Origin: an uncultured Eubacteriales bacterium
GTDB lineage: Bacteria > Bacillota > Clostridia > Christensenellales > UBA1242
Direction: 5' to 3'
DNA: 61,871 nucleotides
Assembly: GCA_949096025.1 (NCBI GenBank)
Contig: CARXKP010000003.1
Location: 1 to 61,871, forward strand
Position numbers and translations under genes: made by a program. This document shows, in pieces, positions 25,131 to 34,408 of the stretch. The notes under the pieces are model-generated. The model did no database searches and was not told where the DNA came from. It saw nothing but the letters and a program-made list of their open reading frames with translations. The first letter of the stretch is position 1; every line of letters starts with the position of its first letter.

Positions 25131-25164
25131 AAAAAAGATGACTTTTAGAGAAGACATCTTTTTT
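25131..25164 (-). terminator. Terminator after rlmN
   Basis: AAAAAAGATG and CATCTTTTTT arms around a 14-nt loop, ending the priA-def-fmt-rlmN unit. Confidence 0.75.
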
Positions 25165-25257
25165 AAATGCTTGCATTGTTAAGATATAACTTATGAAATT
25201 TATAGTATTTTATCGTTTTTTACCATTTTTTATGACTTTTTATCAATTTTTGTTAAA

Positions 25258-26295
25258 TTATTGCTTTCTACTTTTTTCTCTTATGATTTTATTGCGAAGT
25301 TGTCCGCAAGCACCTTCTATATCTTCCCCCATAGTTCTACGAACTGTCGCACTGACCTTTGCCTCTTTTAAGTCATCTTCAAACTTATATGCTTCAAGTC
25401 TGCTGGTACCTTTTAAGTCACGCTCTTTAACTTCATTTAGAGGAATGATATTGACGTGAGCATTCAATCCCTTTAAAATATTTGATAGCCTTTTTACATC
25501 TTCCTTGCTATCATTAACACCTTTAATTAGAGTATATTCAAAATATATTCTTCTTCCTGTTTTATCATAATATCGTCTGCAAGCATCAACGATTTCTTTG
25601 ATTGAATATCTATTTGCAATCGGCATTACTTTCTTTCGCTTCTCATCAAGCGTTGCGTGTAAAGAGATTGTAAGAGAAATATTATAATTTTTGCTAGCAA
25701 GCAAGTCTATTTTATCTACAAGACCACAAGTAGAAAGTGATATATTTCTTTGGCTAATATTTAGGCCTTTATTTGCAGAAATTAAATCTATAAACTTACA
25801 AACATTATCAAAGTTATCAAGTGGTTCACCGCTTCCCATAAGCACAATATTAGTAATAAGCCGATTTTTTTCACTTCCACCAAGTTCTCTATTTATCAGT
25901 AGTACTTGACCAAGTATTTCACCTGCAGTCAAGTTTCTTGCAAGACCGTTAAGGGTTGAAGCACAAAATTTACATCCCATACGACAACCAACCTGAGTTG
26001 ATACGCAAAGTGTATAACCATACTTATATTTCATAAGAACACATTCAACAATATTTTTATCTGCAAATTCAACAATAAATTTTTGAGTTCCGTCACGACT
26101 AACTAATTTAGTCATTATTTTATAAGTTGGATAATCATCTGCAATTATTTCTTTAAGCGCTTTTGGAAGATTGCTAATCTCTTCCAAGGTTTTAGCGCTA
26201 TAGATTGCATTAAAAATTTGTTCGCCTCTAAACAAAGGCAAACCAATCTTTTTTACATAGGTCTGAATTTCAGAAAATGAATAATCACTAAGCAT
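25258..26295 (-). CDS. rlmN: 23S rRNA (adenine2503-C2)-methyltransferase RlmN
   Basis: 345 residues. Radical SAM motif C104-x3-C108-x2-C111 (CRMGCKFC). The C-terminal EGACGQLR contains the second catalytic Cys. It methylates A2503 of 23S rRNA and also some tRNAs. The start overlaps the fmt stop by 8 nt. Confidence 0.95.
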   Translation of the reverse strand: MLSDYSFSEIQTYVKKIGLPLFRGEQIFNAIYSAKTLEEISNLPKALKEIIADDYPTYKIMTKLVSRDGTQKFIVEFADKNIVECVLMKYKYGYTLCVSTQVGCRMGCKFCASTLNGLARNLTAGEILGQVLLINRELGGSEKNRLITNIVLMGSGEPLDNFDNVCKFIDLISANKGLNISQRNISLSTCGLVDKIDLLASKNYNISLTISLHATLDEKRKKVMPIANRYSIKEIVDACRRYYDKTGRRIYFEYTLIKGVNDSKEDVKRLSNILKGLNAHVNIIPLNEVKERDLKGTSRLEAYKFEDDLKEAKVSATVRRTMGEDIEGACGQLRNKIIREKSRKQ

Positions 26296-27205
26296 TATTT
26301 ACCTTCTTAGACAATAGATTATTGTGACCATTTATAAAATCACGCCCACTAACAGTTTTTCCTGATGGAGCCTTGCAAGAGCACACCTCAACCGCACCAT
26401 CTTTGCAACCAATAACGAAACGCTTTTTATTGTTTAAAATAAAACCTTGCTCAACCTGACATTCTCCGCTAACGTCTTGCAATCTTTCAACTTTTACTAG
26501 CATATCATCAATAAAGAAATATGTGCCTATTGTTTCAGATAGAGCCCTTACTCTATTTACTAAATCTTTTGGCAAGTTGCCAAAATCTAGTTTTCCATCT
26601 TCCTTATTAAATTTTTGAACCAAAATTGCTTTTTCGTGGTCTTGTGGAGTAAATTCTATTTTCCCTTTTTCGTAATTGTTAATTACCTCGCATATCATTT
26701 CTCCACCAAGAATACCTAATTTTTCTTCAAGTTCTTTGTAATACTCACCGTTTAATTCAATTCTTTTCTGAATTATAATATCACCAGAGTCAACAGCCTG
26801 AGCAACTTTCATAATAGTTACACCAGTTTCTTCGTCACCATTTAAAATAGTTGTCTGAATAGGCGACGCTCCTCTATATTTTGGAAGAAGAGAAGGATGA
26901 ACATTGATACAAAGTTTTAAATCCAAAAATGAATTTGGAAGTATTTGACCAAATGATGCAACAACAGAAATATCAAAATCAATCTCTTTTATCTCTTCAA
27001 TATGTAACTTAATTTTATCAAAAGTTTTTACATCAATTCCTTTTTCTCTAGCAAAAACATTTACCTCTGTTGGTAAAAACTTATGACCACGTCCAGAGGG
27101 TTTATCAGGCTGAGTAATAACACAAGAAACATTAATCCCGCTATCAAGCATCTTTTCAAGAACAACTTTTGAAAAATGAGAACTGCCCAAAAATAATACC
27201 TTCAT
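26288..27205 (-). CDS. fmt: Methionyl-tRNA formyltransferase
   Basis: 305 residues from ATG 27205, which has AAGGAGATTT before it; upstream in-frame codons are ignored. MKVLFLGSSHFS, NVHPSLLPKYRGASPIQ and the C-terminal domain fit Fmt. It formylates initiator Met-tRNA and pairs with def immediately upstream. Confidence 0.94.
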   Translation of the reverse strand: MKVLFLGSSHFSKVVLEKMLDSGINVSCVITQPDKPSGRGHKFLPTEVNVFAREKGIDVKTFDKIKLHIEEIKEIDFDISVVASFGQILPNSFLDLKLCINVHPSLLPKYRGASPIQTTILNGDEETGVTIMKVAQAVDSGDIIIQKRIELNGEYYKELEEKLGILGGEMICEVINNYEKGKIEFTPQDHEKAILVQKFNKEDGKLDFGNLPKDLVNRVRALSETIGTYFFIDDMLVKVERLQDVSGECQVEQGFILNNKKRFVIGCKDGAVEVCSCKAPSGKTVSGRDFINGHNNLLSKKVNNA

Positions 27206-27299
27206 AAATCTCCTTAAAATAAAAACAATGTAAATAATTAATTTAAAAAACGCATTTTTCAGCATTTTTATCAATAATTTTGTTCATTTTTATTATATT

Positions 27300-27773
27300 T
27301 TATATTTTTCCACCATTTTTTATATACTTATCTTTATCTATACTCTTGTCTACAAATAATACCCCATCAAGGTGGTCGACTTCGTGACAAATACATCTCG
27401 CAAGCCATTTTTCTCCAGTTAATGTAAACTCATAGCCAAACCTATCTTGCGCTTTTACAGTAACTGTCATTGGTCTTTCAACTCGCCCTCTAAATTTTCC
27501 TACAGAAAGACATCCCTCTTCTTCAACATCTTTGCCCTTTGTTTTTATAATTTCTGGGTTAACAAGTTCATAAAAAGCATTATTAACTTCCATTACTACA
27601 ACTCGTCTTAACACTCCAACTTGAGGTGCTGCAAGCCCCATTCCATCACAATGAAACATTGTTTCTTTCATATCATCAAGAAGTTCCCAAAGCCCCACGT
27701 CAAAATCTTTTACTGGCTTAGACTTCTTTCTTAAGTTTTCTTCACCTATCTTTACTACATTTCTTATAGCCAT
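27300..27773 (-). CDS. def: Peptide deformylase
   Basis: 157 residues. Motifs GLAAPQVG (46-53), EGCLSV with C88 and HEVDHLDG with H130, E131 and H134 give the metal site. It removes the N-formyl group from nascent proteins. Confidence 0.96.
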   Translation of the reverse strand: MAIRNVVKIGEENLRKKSKPVKDFDVGLWELLDDMKETMFHCDGMGLAAPQVGVLRRVVVMEVNNAFYELVNPEIIKTKGKDVEEEGCLSVGKFRGRVERPMTVTVKAQDRFGYEFTLTGEKWLARCICHEVDHLDGVLFVDKSIDKDKYIKNGGKI

Positions 27774-27797
27774 AGCATTTCTCCTTACTTTAATCCG

Positions 27798-29969
27798 TTA
27801 TGATAAATTTTGTGGATTAACCTCAAAAAACACTGAGGTTTTCGACGCCCTGTCCACGATCCTGAATATTCTATTTTCTATTTCATCCGCTTTTGCAAGT
27901 TTCATACGCATCATAATTTGATAACGATATTTATCTTGAATACGTTTAATCGGCGACTTCATAGCATCGAGATAAATAATCTCATCACCATATTCATTTT
28001 CAAAGCCTTCTATTTCAGTATAACATATTTTTAGTAGTTCTCGCACATAATTTTCATCATAATCACTAAAAAGAACTCTCAAAATGCGCGTAAAAGGCGG
28101 AAACTGTGCTGTTTGACGAATGTTAATCTCTTTTTTATAAAATCCCTTATAGTCATAATTTGCTGCAAACTTATATACATAATGTCTTGGACTATAAGTT
28201 TGCAAAACAACTTTGCCCTCATTTACACTTCTTCCAGCTCTGCCCGCAACCTGCGTTATAAGTTGAAAAGTACGCTCTGTTGAACGGTAATCAGTATGGT
28301 ATAAACTTTGATCAGCATCAACAATACCTACAAGCGTAACATCCTCAAAATCGTGTCCTTTAGCAATCATTTGTGTACCAACAAGTATTGCAGGTTTTGA
28401 AACTTTAAATTCATTCAAAATCTTTTGATGAGCATTTTTTGTTGAGGTTGTATCATTATCCATTCTTAAAATTTTTACTTCAGGAAAGTATTCTTTAAGT
28501 TTCGTTACAATTTGCTCAGTTCCAACAGCACCATACTTTATTTTATCACTTCCACAGTTTGGACACTTAGACAAAACCTTAAACTGTTTTCCACAATAGT
28601 GACATTTCAATCTGTTATCTTCTCTATGATAAACTAAACTTACATCACAATCACTACATTTTGCGATATAACCACAATCTCTACATCTCATAAAAGATGA
28701 GTAACCTCTACGATTTATAAAAATCATTGCCTGTTTTTTGCCATTTATTACATTTGCTAAATCTGCAAGAAGTTGATTTGAAAATATACTACTATTGCCT
28801 CTTCTTATTTCTTCCATCATATCCACAATCTGGACTGGCGGAAGAGGTCTACCATTGGCTCTAAGTGGAAGTTCTATAAGTTCAAATTCACCATCTTTTG
28901 CATTTTTATAAGTTTCTATAGAAGGAGTTGCACTACCAAGAACAAGTGGACAACCATTAAATCTCGCCCTAAACTGGGCAACATCGTGTGTATCATAACG
29001 AGGATTTGATTCGGAAATATAACTCGCCTCGTGCTCCTCATCAATAATAATCATCCCTAAGTTTTCAAGAGGCGCAAAAATGGCAGAGCGTGCTCCAATA
29101 GCAATCTTTGCTTCACCTGAAAAAAGCCTTTTCCATTCATCAAATCTCTCTCCTGCAGAAAGTCCACTATGAAGAAGTGCAACAGAATCTCCAAATCGCC
29201 CCTTAAAGTTGGACATTATTTGAGGCGTAAGCGATATTTCTGGCACAAGCATTATCGCATTTTTTCCCTCGGTAAGTGTTCTTTCTATAAGATTCATATA
29301 TATTTCAGTCTTTCCGCTACCTGTAACCCCGTGCAAAAGATATGTTTTATTTTCGCGTATTTTAGTAATCGCATCTTTTTGACTATCGTTAAGTTTAACT
29401 CTTTTATCTTTATCTACGATGATAAAAGGAGAGCGTTTTACCTCTTCATAACTTTTTTGTATGTAACCTTTCAAAAGCAAAGCCTTAATAGCGCTATAAC
29501 CAAATTTTTCTCCGAGTTCTATTGCCGACTGTTTTCCATTTTTTAAAGCCTCAACAATTTCAAATTGTTTTTTAGCAGATTTTGATAGTGTAATCTGAAC
29601 ATCTGGGACAAGTAAATAATATGTTTTAAAAAGTTCTTTAACCTTTCCTTCTCTCATTTCAGACGGTAAAAACAGCCTTAAAATAGACGCTAGTTTTAAA
29701 TGGTTTTTATCCGCCATAAATTCCATTAGTTTAAGCATTTCTGGCTTAATTGCTGAGAAATCTTCGATTTTACTAATTATACTTTTTAATTTTGCTTTAT
29801 CATATTCGCAGTTTTCATCAATGCCAATAATAAAACCCTGTAAAACACGACTGCCCAAAGGAACATAGACTCTCATTCCTATGCTTAAATCCATATCGTC
29901 TGGAATTATATATTCAAAAACCCTGTCAAGAGCTTTTGCATCTTGGTCAATGATTACTTGGGCGTACAC
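27798..29969 (-). CDS. priA: Primosomal protein N' (PriA)
   Basis: 723 residues from GTG 29969, chosen because GGAGAAA lies upstream and the protein then begins VYAQVIIDQ like other PriA. Walker A is GVTGSGKTEIY, the DEAH-type motif DEEHEASY, and the zinc ribbons CRDCGYIAKCSDC, CHYCG and CPNCG. It restarts stalled forks. First gene of priA-def-fmt-rlmN. Confidence 0.95.
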   Translation of the reverse strand: MYAQVIIDQDAKALDRVFEYIIPDDMDLSIGMRVYVPLGSRVLQGFIIGIDENCEYDKAKLKSIISKIEDFSAIKPEMLKLMEFMADKNHLKLASILRLFLPSEMREGKVKELFKTYYLLVPDVQITLSKSAKKQFEIVEALKNGKQSAIELGEKFGYSAIKALLLKGYIQKSYEEVKRSPFIIVDKDKRVKLNDSQKDAITKIRENKTYLLHGVTGSGKTEIYMNLIERTLTEGKNAIMLVPEISLTPQIMSNFKGRFGDSVALLHSGLSAGERFDEWKRLFSGEAKIAIGARSAIFAPLENLGMIIIDEEHEASYISESNPRYDTHDVAQFRARFNGCPLVLGSATPSIETYKNAKDGEFELIELPLRANGRPLPPVQIVDMMEEIRRGNSSIFSNQLLADLANVINGKKQAMIFINRRGYSSFMRCRDCGYIAKCSDCDVSLVYHREDNRLKCHYCGKQFKVLSKCPNCGSDKIKYGAVGTEQIVTKLKEYFPEVKILRMDNDTTSTKNAHQKILNEFKVSKPAILVGTQMIAKGHDFEDVTLVGIVDADQSLYHTDYRSTERTFQLITQVAGRAGRSVNEGKVVLQTYSPRHYVYKFAANYDYKGFYKKEINIRQTAQFPPFTRILRVLFSDYDENYVRELLKICYTEIEGFENEYGDEIIYLDAMKSPIKRIQDKYRYQIMMRMKLAKADEIENRIFRIVDRASKTSVFFEVNPQNLS

Positions 29970-30023
29970 TAAATTTCTCCAAGCAAAGTTTATCACATAA
30001 AAAATAAAAAAGCAACCAAATAA

Positions 30024-30050
30024 AAAAGGCCGAACAAGTCCAGCCTTTTA
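30024..30050 (-). terminator. Terminator of the large surface-protein gene
   Basis: AAAAGGC and GCCTTTT arms around a 12-nt loop, then T run, on the minus strand. Confidence 0.75.
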
Positions 30051-30057
30051 AAATTCT

Positions 30058-33000
30058 TTAATCCCTTTTATTGTAATCACTGCCAAGAGTAAAAGGTTCA
30101 TTATCAAGTATAAGTCCGCCTATCCAAGTAAGTCCATTTGGAAGAGGTTTTCCATTATACATTGTCCAATTTGAAAAATCCGCTCCTCCTTCATAATAAT
30201 ACTTATTTCCACCTGCAATATAAATAGTACTTATAACCTTGCTTACAGAATTATATAGAGAAATATCGGAATTACATTCAGCATAACAATCAGTGATAGT
30301 TGTAGTACTACCAGAACCTAATAAAATTTTACCATTTGTTATCGAACCGATAAAAGCACTATTTTTTATGCTTGATGCTAAACTGCTATACCCCATAATT
30401 CCTGCAATCAACGTTCCGTCAGCGCCATTATTTCCAACAATATTACATTGAGATATACAATCTGTTATAGTTGATGCAACATCGTCTGCTCCACCAATTA
30501 TGCCTCCAACATTTTCTCTGCCTGTGATGTTGCCGTGATTATAACATTTATTTACTGTAACACCATCACCTTGTCCAATCATTCCACACGATTGGTCGCC
30601 TATTACATTTACATAACTTACGCAGTTTTCAATAAGTCCAGTACTTGCAAATCCTACAAGTCCACCTATACGTTTGTATCCTGTCACGCTTCCAGTTGAA
30701 AGATTGACATTTTTTATAGTCGCTCCAACGGTATAACCAAATAAACCTACATTATTAAATAACTGCCTTCCACTTGCATTTATCTGAGAGTAAAATTTTA
30801 TTCCTGAGATTGAGTACCTTTGTCCGTCATAAACTCCTCTAAATGCCTTTTGTCGATCTCCTTCTGGGTTTGTTTCTATAGTATTTCCTCCGATTGGTAA
30901 CCAGTAATGTGCCGATAAATTTATATGCGCGGTTTGTTTATAAAAAGCATTTGTATAGTGTCCATTTACATTTTCTTCTTGAACCTTTAATGAAAGGAAT
31001 GCTAAATCTCCAGCAGTTGCAATTATGTATGGATTCGACTCAGTTCCTTCTCCAGCTAAACTGATTGAAGCATAGTCAGCCCAAGTTGTCTGCCATTGAG
31101 CTGTTAATATAATATCTTCAGCATATCTCGATGACGGAACCGTTCCTCCATCTTTATATGTATAACCATTCTTATTATCTGTCCAATACATAAATATCTT
31201 GCCAGGTCTTATAAATGTACAGGAAGGAAGTGTAACAGAATTTGGAAAAGTATATTCAATTTCACTCATCGAACCGCCATTTCCACCATTATTGTCAAAG
31301 TTAATCTTATACTTGTTAGCTTCCCACTTAGCATACAAGATTGTAACAGTTGTTTCCTTCCAAACTTGAGCACCTTTTGCTATATTCTCCCTTGCTTCTT
31401 TGCCGTTATAATACTGTTTCCCATTACCATTTGTTTGAGTGAAATATCCTCTAAATGTATAGCCTCTTCTTGTTGGTGGTGTAATATTAGGAGGCATTGC
31501 ATCATAAGCTATGTCTACACTCGTTGTTCCTGCAGTTGTAGCAGATTGATTATCAAGTGTAACCTTGTAAGTATTTGGTGTCCAAATAGCAGAAAATACT
31601 TTCTTAGAACTATCATCTCCGAGATATGAAACTGTCATACTTAACTTTCCGTTTGTTGCTACATACGTTGTTCCATTATGTTCCCAACCAACTAATGTAT
31701 AACCTGTTCTTGTTGCAACAGGGAATTCAAATATCGAACCCACTTCAATACCGTTTTGTTGACCTAAGGGACCTTCGCCACCATTATAGTTAAATTCAAA
31801 ATCATATTTCAATCCTGCAAGCATATATAAATTTAAATGTAATGCTGGACGAACGGCAGCTGAAGATGACACTGTTAATGAAGAAACATAATCTCCTTTT
31901 ACCGACAAATTACGAGTAGAGATAAAATCTGTATTGCTTGCAGAACGTATCATTGAACTATTATACAAAATATTATCAGTATTAGAGGTTCCAACTTTAG
32001 CAGATATGCTACTTGTCGAACCATTAAAGTTTGCTCTTTGGTTATTGTTTAAACCCCATAAACCAGCATTTCCATCATATCCCACCTCATAACGACTAGG
32101 AAGCCAAAGTTTATCATATTTCCAAATATCATTATTCGATTTATGTGCATAGTTATATAAACTTGAATAAAAGCCGTCGTCACTTACACCTGTAGACCAG
32201 TTTTCATTTGAACAATTATAATTAGTACCAGTACCTTTTGAATTTTGTCCGCTTTCTTGCCAAGACACTTGTTCTGGAGTGACTATATATTTAGTTACAT
32301 TACCAGCAACAGAATCATTTGTAAAAATTGCAAATGGGCTTGATATTTTATTCCCTCCCGAAGTAGCATTTGTTCCATCACTTGTATAGTATCCATTTTG
32401 ACTATTTAATGTTACATATCGCACATAACTTTTTCCATACATATTTGAAGGACCACTTAATGTCGCATCTGAACTTAACCAATTTGCTGACCAATCTGAA
32501 TATAATCCTCCATTGTAGAATCCGTGATATTGACCCAAACTATCATTTCTTCCTAACCAAGCCTCTTGATAATTATTATCAAGCCAAAGAGTAAGTATTG
32601 GTTGACCTAGTTTATCTGTTGAAAGATACATCACCTGCCAATCAAGTCCACCAAATCTTACAATAATGTCTTGACCGCTTGATTTTAATGTTGTACCAGT
32701 TCTCATATCGGCTGAAGTTCTTATACTTGTTGCTTGAGAAACAAGCGTTGTTAAATTTGTTGTTGATGACGAACTATTATCAGTCACCATTTGTAAAAGT
32801 CTATTTGCATTCGTTGTCTTTATTTCACTTCCTGTCCATATTTCATCTACTTTAGCAGCATTTTTGTTGACAAGATTAATGGTATTCGCCGCCGCTTCTT
32901 TTAAATTTAAGTGCAATGCGGGACGAACGGCAGCTGAAGATGACACTGTTAATGAAGAAACATAATCTCCTTTTACCGACAAATTACGAGTAGAGATAAA

Positions 33001-34077
33001 ATCTGTATTGCTTGCAGAACGTATCATTGAACTATTATACAAAATATTATCAGTATTAGAGGTTCCAACTTTAGCAGATATGCTACTTGTCGAACCATTA
33101 AAGTTTGCTCTTTGGTTATTGTTTAAACCCCATAAACCAGCATTTCCATCATATCCCACCTCATAACGACTAGGAAGCCAAAGTTTATCATATTTCCAAA
33201 TATCATTATTCGATTTATGTGCATAGTTATATAAACTTGAATAAAAGCCGTCGTCACTTACACCTGTAGACCAGTTTTCATTTGAACAATTATAATTAGT
33301 ACCAGTACCTTTTGAATTTTGTCCGCTTTCTTGCCAAGACACTTGTTCTGGAGTGACTATATATTGGGTCACATTTTCTGCGACTCTACTCATAGTAAAT
33401 TTTGCGAAAGGACTTGATGAAGTTTGAGATGCACTTGCAGAAGAAGTTCCTGTTGAATAATTAAACCACATTGAATTTGCATTATTCAAAGTAACCATCT
33501 TTACATAACTTCTTCCATACATATTGGAAGGATATAAACCTGACACACTAGTGCTTGACCAATTTGCAGAAAAATCTGAATATAATCCTCCATTGTAGAA
33601 TCCGTGATATTGACCCAAACTATCATTTCTTCCCGCCCAAGCTTTTTGATAGTTGTTTGTAAGCCATAAGGTTAAAATTGGATTGCCTGACTTATCTGTT
33701 GAAAGGTACACAACTTCCCAGTCAAGCCCAGCAAATCTGACAACTATATCTTTGCCACTTGTCTTTCCTGTCGTTCCGCTACGCATCGCCTCTGCCGTTC
33801 GCTTGCTTGATGCTAGTGAGTTTATCATTGACATATTTGTGCTTGAAACCGAACTATTATTTGCAACCATTCGCAAGAGTTGATTAAAGTTTAAGCCATC
33901 AAAAGCACTGCCATTCCAGATTTCGTCCACTTTTACAAAGCTTAATGTATCGATATTTGTTATGGCATTAGTGGAAGTTCTTTTTATTAGACCAAACATA
34001 TCAAGGCCAAGCAATAAACTTGACATAGCAAAAAGGATGCAACAGATTATTACAGATATTTTTCTTATTAATTTCAT
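30058..34077 (-). CDS. Large repeat-rich surface protein (duplicated module, InlB repeats, GLUG motifs)
   Basis: 1339 residues. Two ATG codons are adjacent; the second (34077) has better spacing from GGGAGGTG. Order: signal peptide (to ~30); two ~358-residue modules starting KVDEIW, each with RF(A/G)GLDW and LGQYHGFYNGG and ending AAVRPALHLNL (DUF6273-like by memory, weak); three InlB-type repeats (~750-975); a region with TESNPYIIATAGDLAFLS; then GLUG-type motifs (~1100-1290, for example GLVGFASTGLIENC). No LPxTG is visible at the C-terminus. Probably an exported adhesin-like protein. The promoter carries a G9 spacer and the modules share long stretches of identical DNA, so expression and length may both vary. 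Confidence 0.85.
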   Translation of the reverse strand: MKLIRKISVIICCILFAMSSLLLGLDMFGLIKRTSTNAITNIDTLSFVKVDEIWNGSAFDGLNFNQLLRMVANNSSVSSTNMSMINSLASSKRTAEAMRSGTTGKTSGKDIVVRFAGLDWEVVYLSTDKSGNPILTLWLTNNYQKAWAGRNDSLGQYHGFYNGGLYSDFSANWSSTSVSGLYPSNMYGRSYVKMVTLNNANSMWFNYSTGTSSASASQTSSSPFAKFTMSRVAENVTQYIVTPEQVSWQESGQNSKGTGTNYNCSNENWSTGVSDDGFYSSLYNYAHKSNNDIWKYDKLWLPSRYEVGYDGNAGLWGLNNNQRANFNGSTSSISAKVGTSNTDNILYNSSMIRSASNTDFISTRNLSVKGDYVSSLTVSSSAAVRPALHLNLKEAAANTINLVNKNAAKVDEIWTGSEIKTTNANRLLQMVTDNSSSSTTNLTTLVSQATSIRTSADMRTGTTLKSSGQDIIVRFGGLDWQVMYLSTDKLGQPILTLWLDNNYQEAWLGRNDSLGQYHGFYNGGLYSDWSANWLSSDATLSGPSNMYGKSYVRYVTLNSQNGYYTSDGTNATSGGNKISSPFAIFTNDSVAGNVTKYIVTPEQVSWQESGQNSKGTGTNYNCSNENWSTGVSDDGFYSSLYNYAHKSNNDIWKYDKLWLPSRYEVGYDGNAGLWGLNNNQRANFNGSTSSISAKVGTSNTDNILYNSSMIRSASNTDFISTRNLSVKGDYVSSLTVSSSAAVRPALHLNLYMLAGLKYDFEFNYNGGEGPLGQQNGIEVGSIFEFPVATRTGYTLVGWEHNGTTYVATNGKLSMTVSYLGDDSSKKVFSAIWTPNTYKVTLDNQSATTAGTTSVDIAYDAMPPNITPPTRRGYTFRGYFTQTNGNGKQYYNGKEARENIAKGAQVWKETTVTILYAKWEANKYKINFDNNGGNGGSMSEIEYTFPNSVTLPSCTFIRPGKIFMYWTDNKNGYTYKDGGTVPSSRYAEDIILTAQWQTTWADYASISLAGEGTESNPYIIATAGDLAFLSLKVQEENVNGHYTNAFYKQTAHINLSAHYWLPIGGNTIETNPEGDRQKAFRGVYDGQRYSISGIKFYSQINASGRQLFNNVGLFGYTVGATIKNVNLSTGSVTGYKRIGGLVGFASTGLIENCVSYVNVIGDQSCGMIGQGDGVTVNKCYNHGNITGRENVGGIIGGADDVASTITDCISQCNIVGNNGADGTLIAGIMGYSSLASSIKNSAFIGSITNGKILLGSGSTTTITDCYAECNSDISLYNSVSKVISTIYIAGGNKYYYEGGADFSNWTMYNGKPLPNGLTWIGGLILDNEPFTLGSDYNKRD
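31847..32291 (-). repeat. 445-bp intragenic direct repeat, copy 2
   Basis: I saw no mismatch against 32921-33365 over the full 445 nt by eye. It encodes the C-terminal half of the second module (VTPEQVSWQESGQN to AAVRPALHLNL). Confidence 0.85.
32921..33365 (-). repeat. 445-bp intragenic direct repeat, copy 1
   Basis: Partner of 31847-32291 at an offset of 1,074 bp (358 codons). The sequence diverges sharply on both sides, which suggests gene conversion or recent duplication. Confidence 0.85.
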
Positions 34078-34090
34078 CATTCACCTCCCT

Positions 34091-34105
34091 CAAGCCTTAC
34101 GCTTG
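34091..34105 (-). promoter_or_regulatory. Small hairpin just before the surface-gene SD
   Basis: CAAGC-GTAAG-GCTTG directly upstream of GGGAGGTG. A related sequence (CGCTAAGTGTAAGGTTTG) lies ~60 nt further upstream as an imperfect direct repeat. The 34081-34303 leader is otherwise AT-rich with no gene seen. Confidence 0.35.
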
Positions 34106-34303
34106 GCGACTATCGTATATTAATTTACATACTCTAAATACTTAGCATTCCCCAAACCTTACACTTAGCGAGCAAGTAAATGTTGCACGACTGTCGTTAA
34201 GTTCGCTATAAACGCTATAAATTAGTTTGTTTATTTTAGGTTTTTTTATTAAAATATATAGCCTGTCACCTCCGCCTAAATTACACTATATATTTATACC
34301 TTA

Positions 34304-34333
34304 ATTTTACCCCCCCCCACGACTTTTTGTCAA
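34304..34333 (-). promoter_or_regulatory. Putative phase-variable promoter with G9 spacer
   Basis: TTGACA (34328-34333) and TAAAAT (34304-34309) are separated by 18 nt, AAAAGTCGTGGGGGGGGG. Nine G (34310-34318) abut the -10. Same layout as 1949-1978. The leader to the start codon is about 220 nt. Confidence 0.75.
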
Positions 34334-34381
34334 ATATTTACAATAAATAATTAATTATTTAATAAAAAAACATACTTTTAT

Positions 34382-34408
34382 AAAAAATAAACGCATATTT
34401 GCGTTTAT
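34382..34408 (-). terminator. Terminator of the eda-kdgK operon
   Basis: ATAAACGCA-AATA-TGCGTTTAT then T run; overlaps the kdgK stop codon. Confidence 0.85.

Noticed and set aside
30058..30200. Sortase (LPxTG) anchor on the large surface protein
   Set aside because: The C-terminus ends in NKRD with no LPxTG, hydrophobic segment or basic tail.
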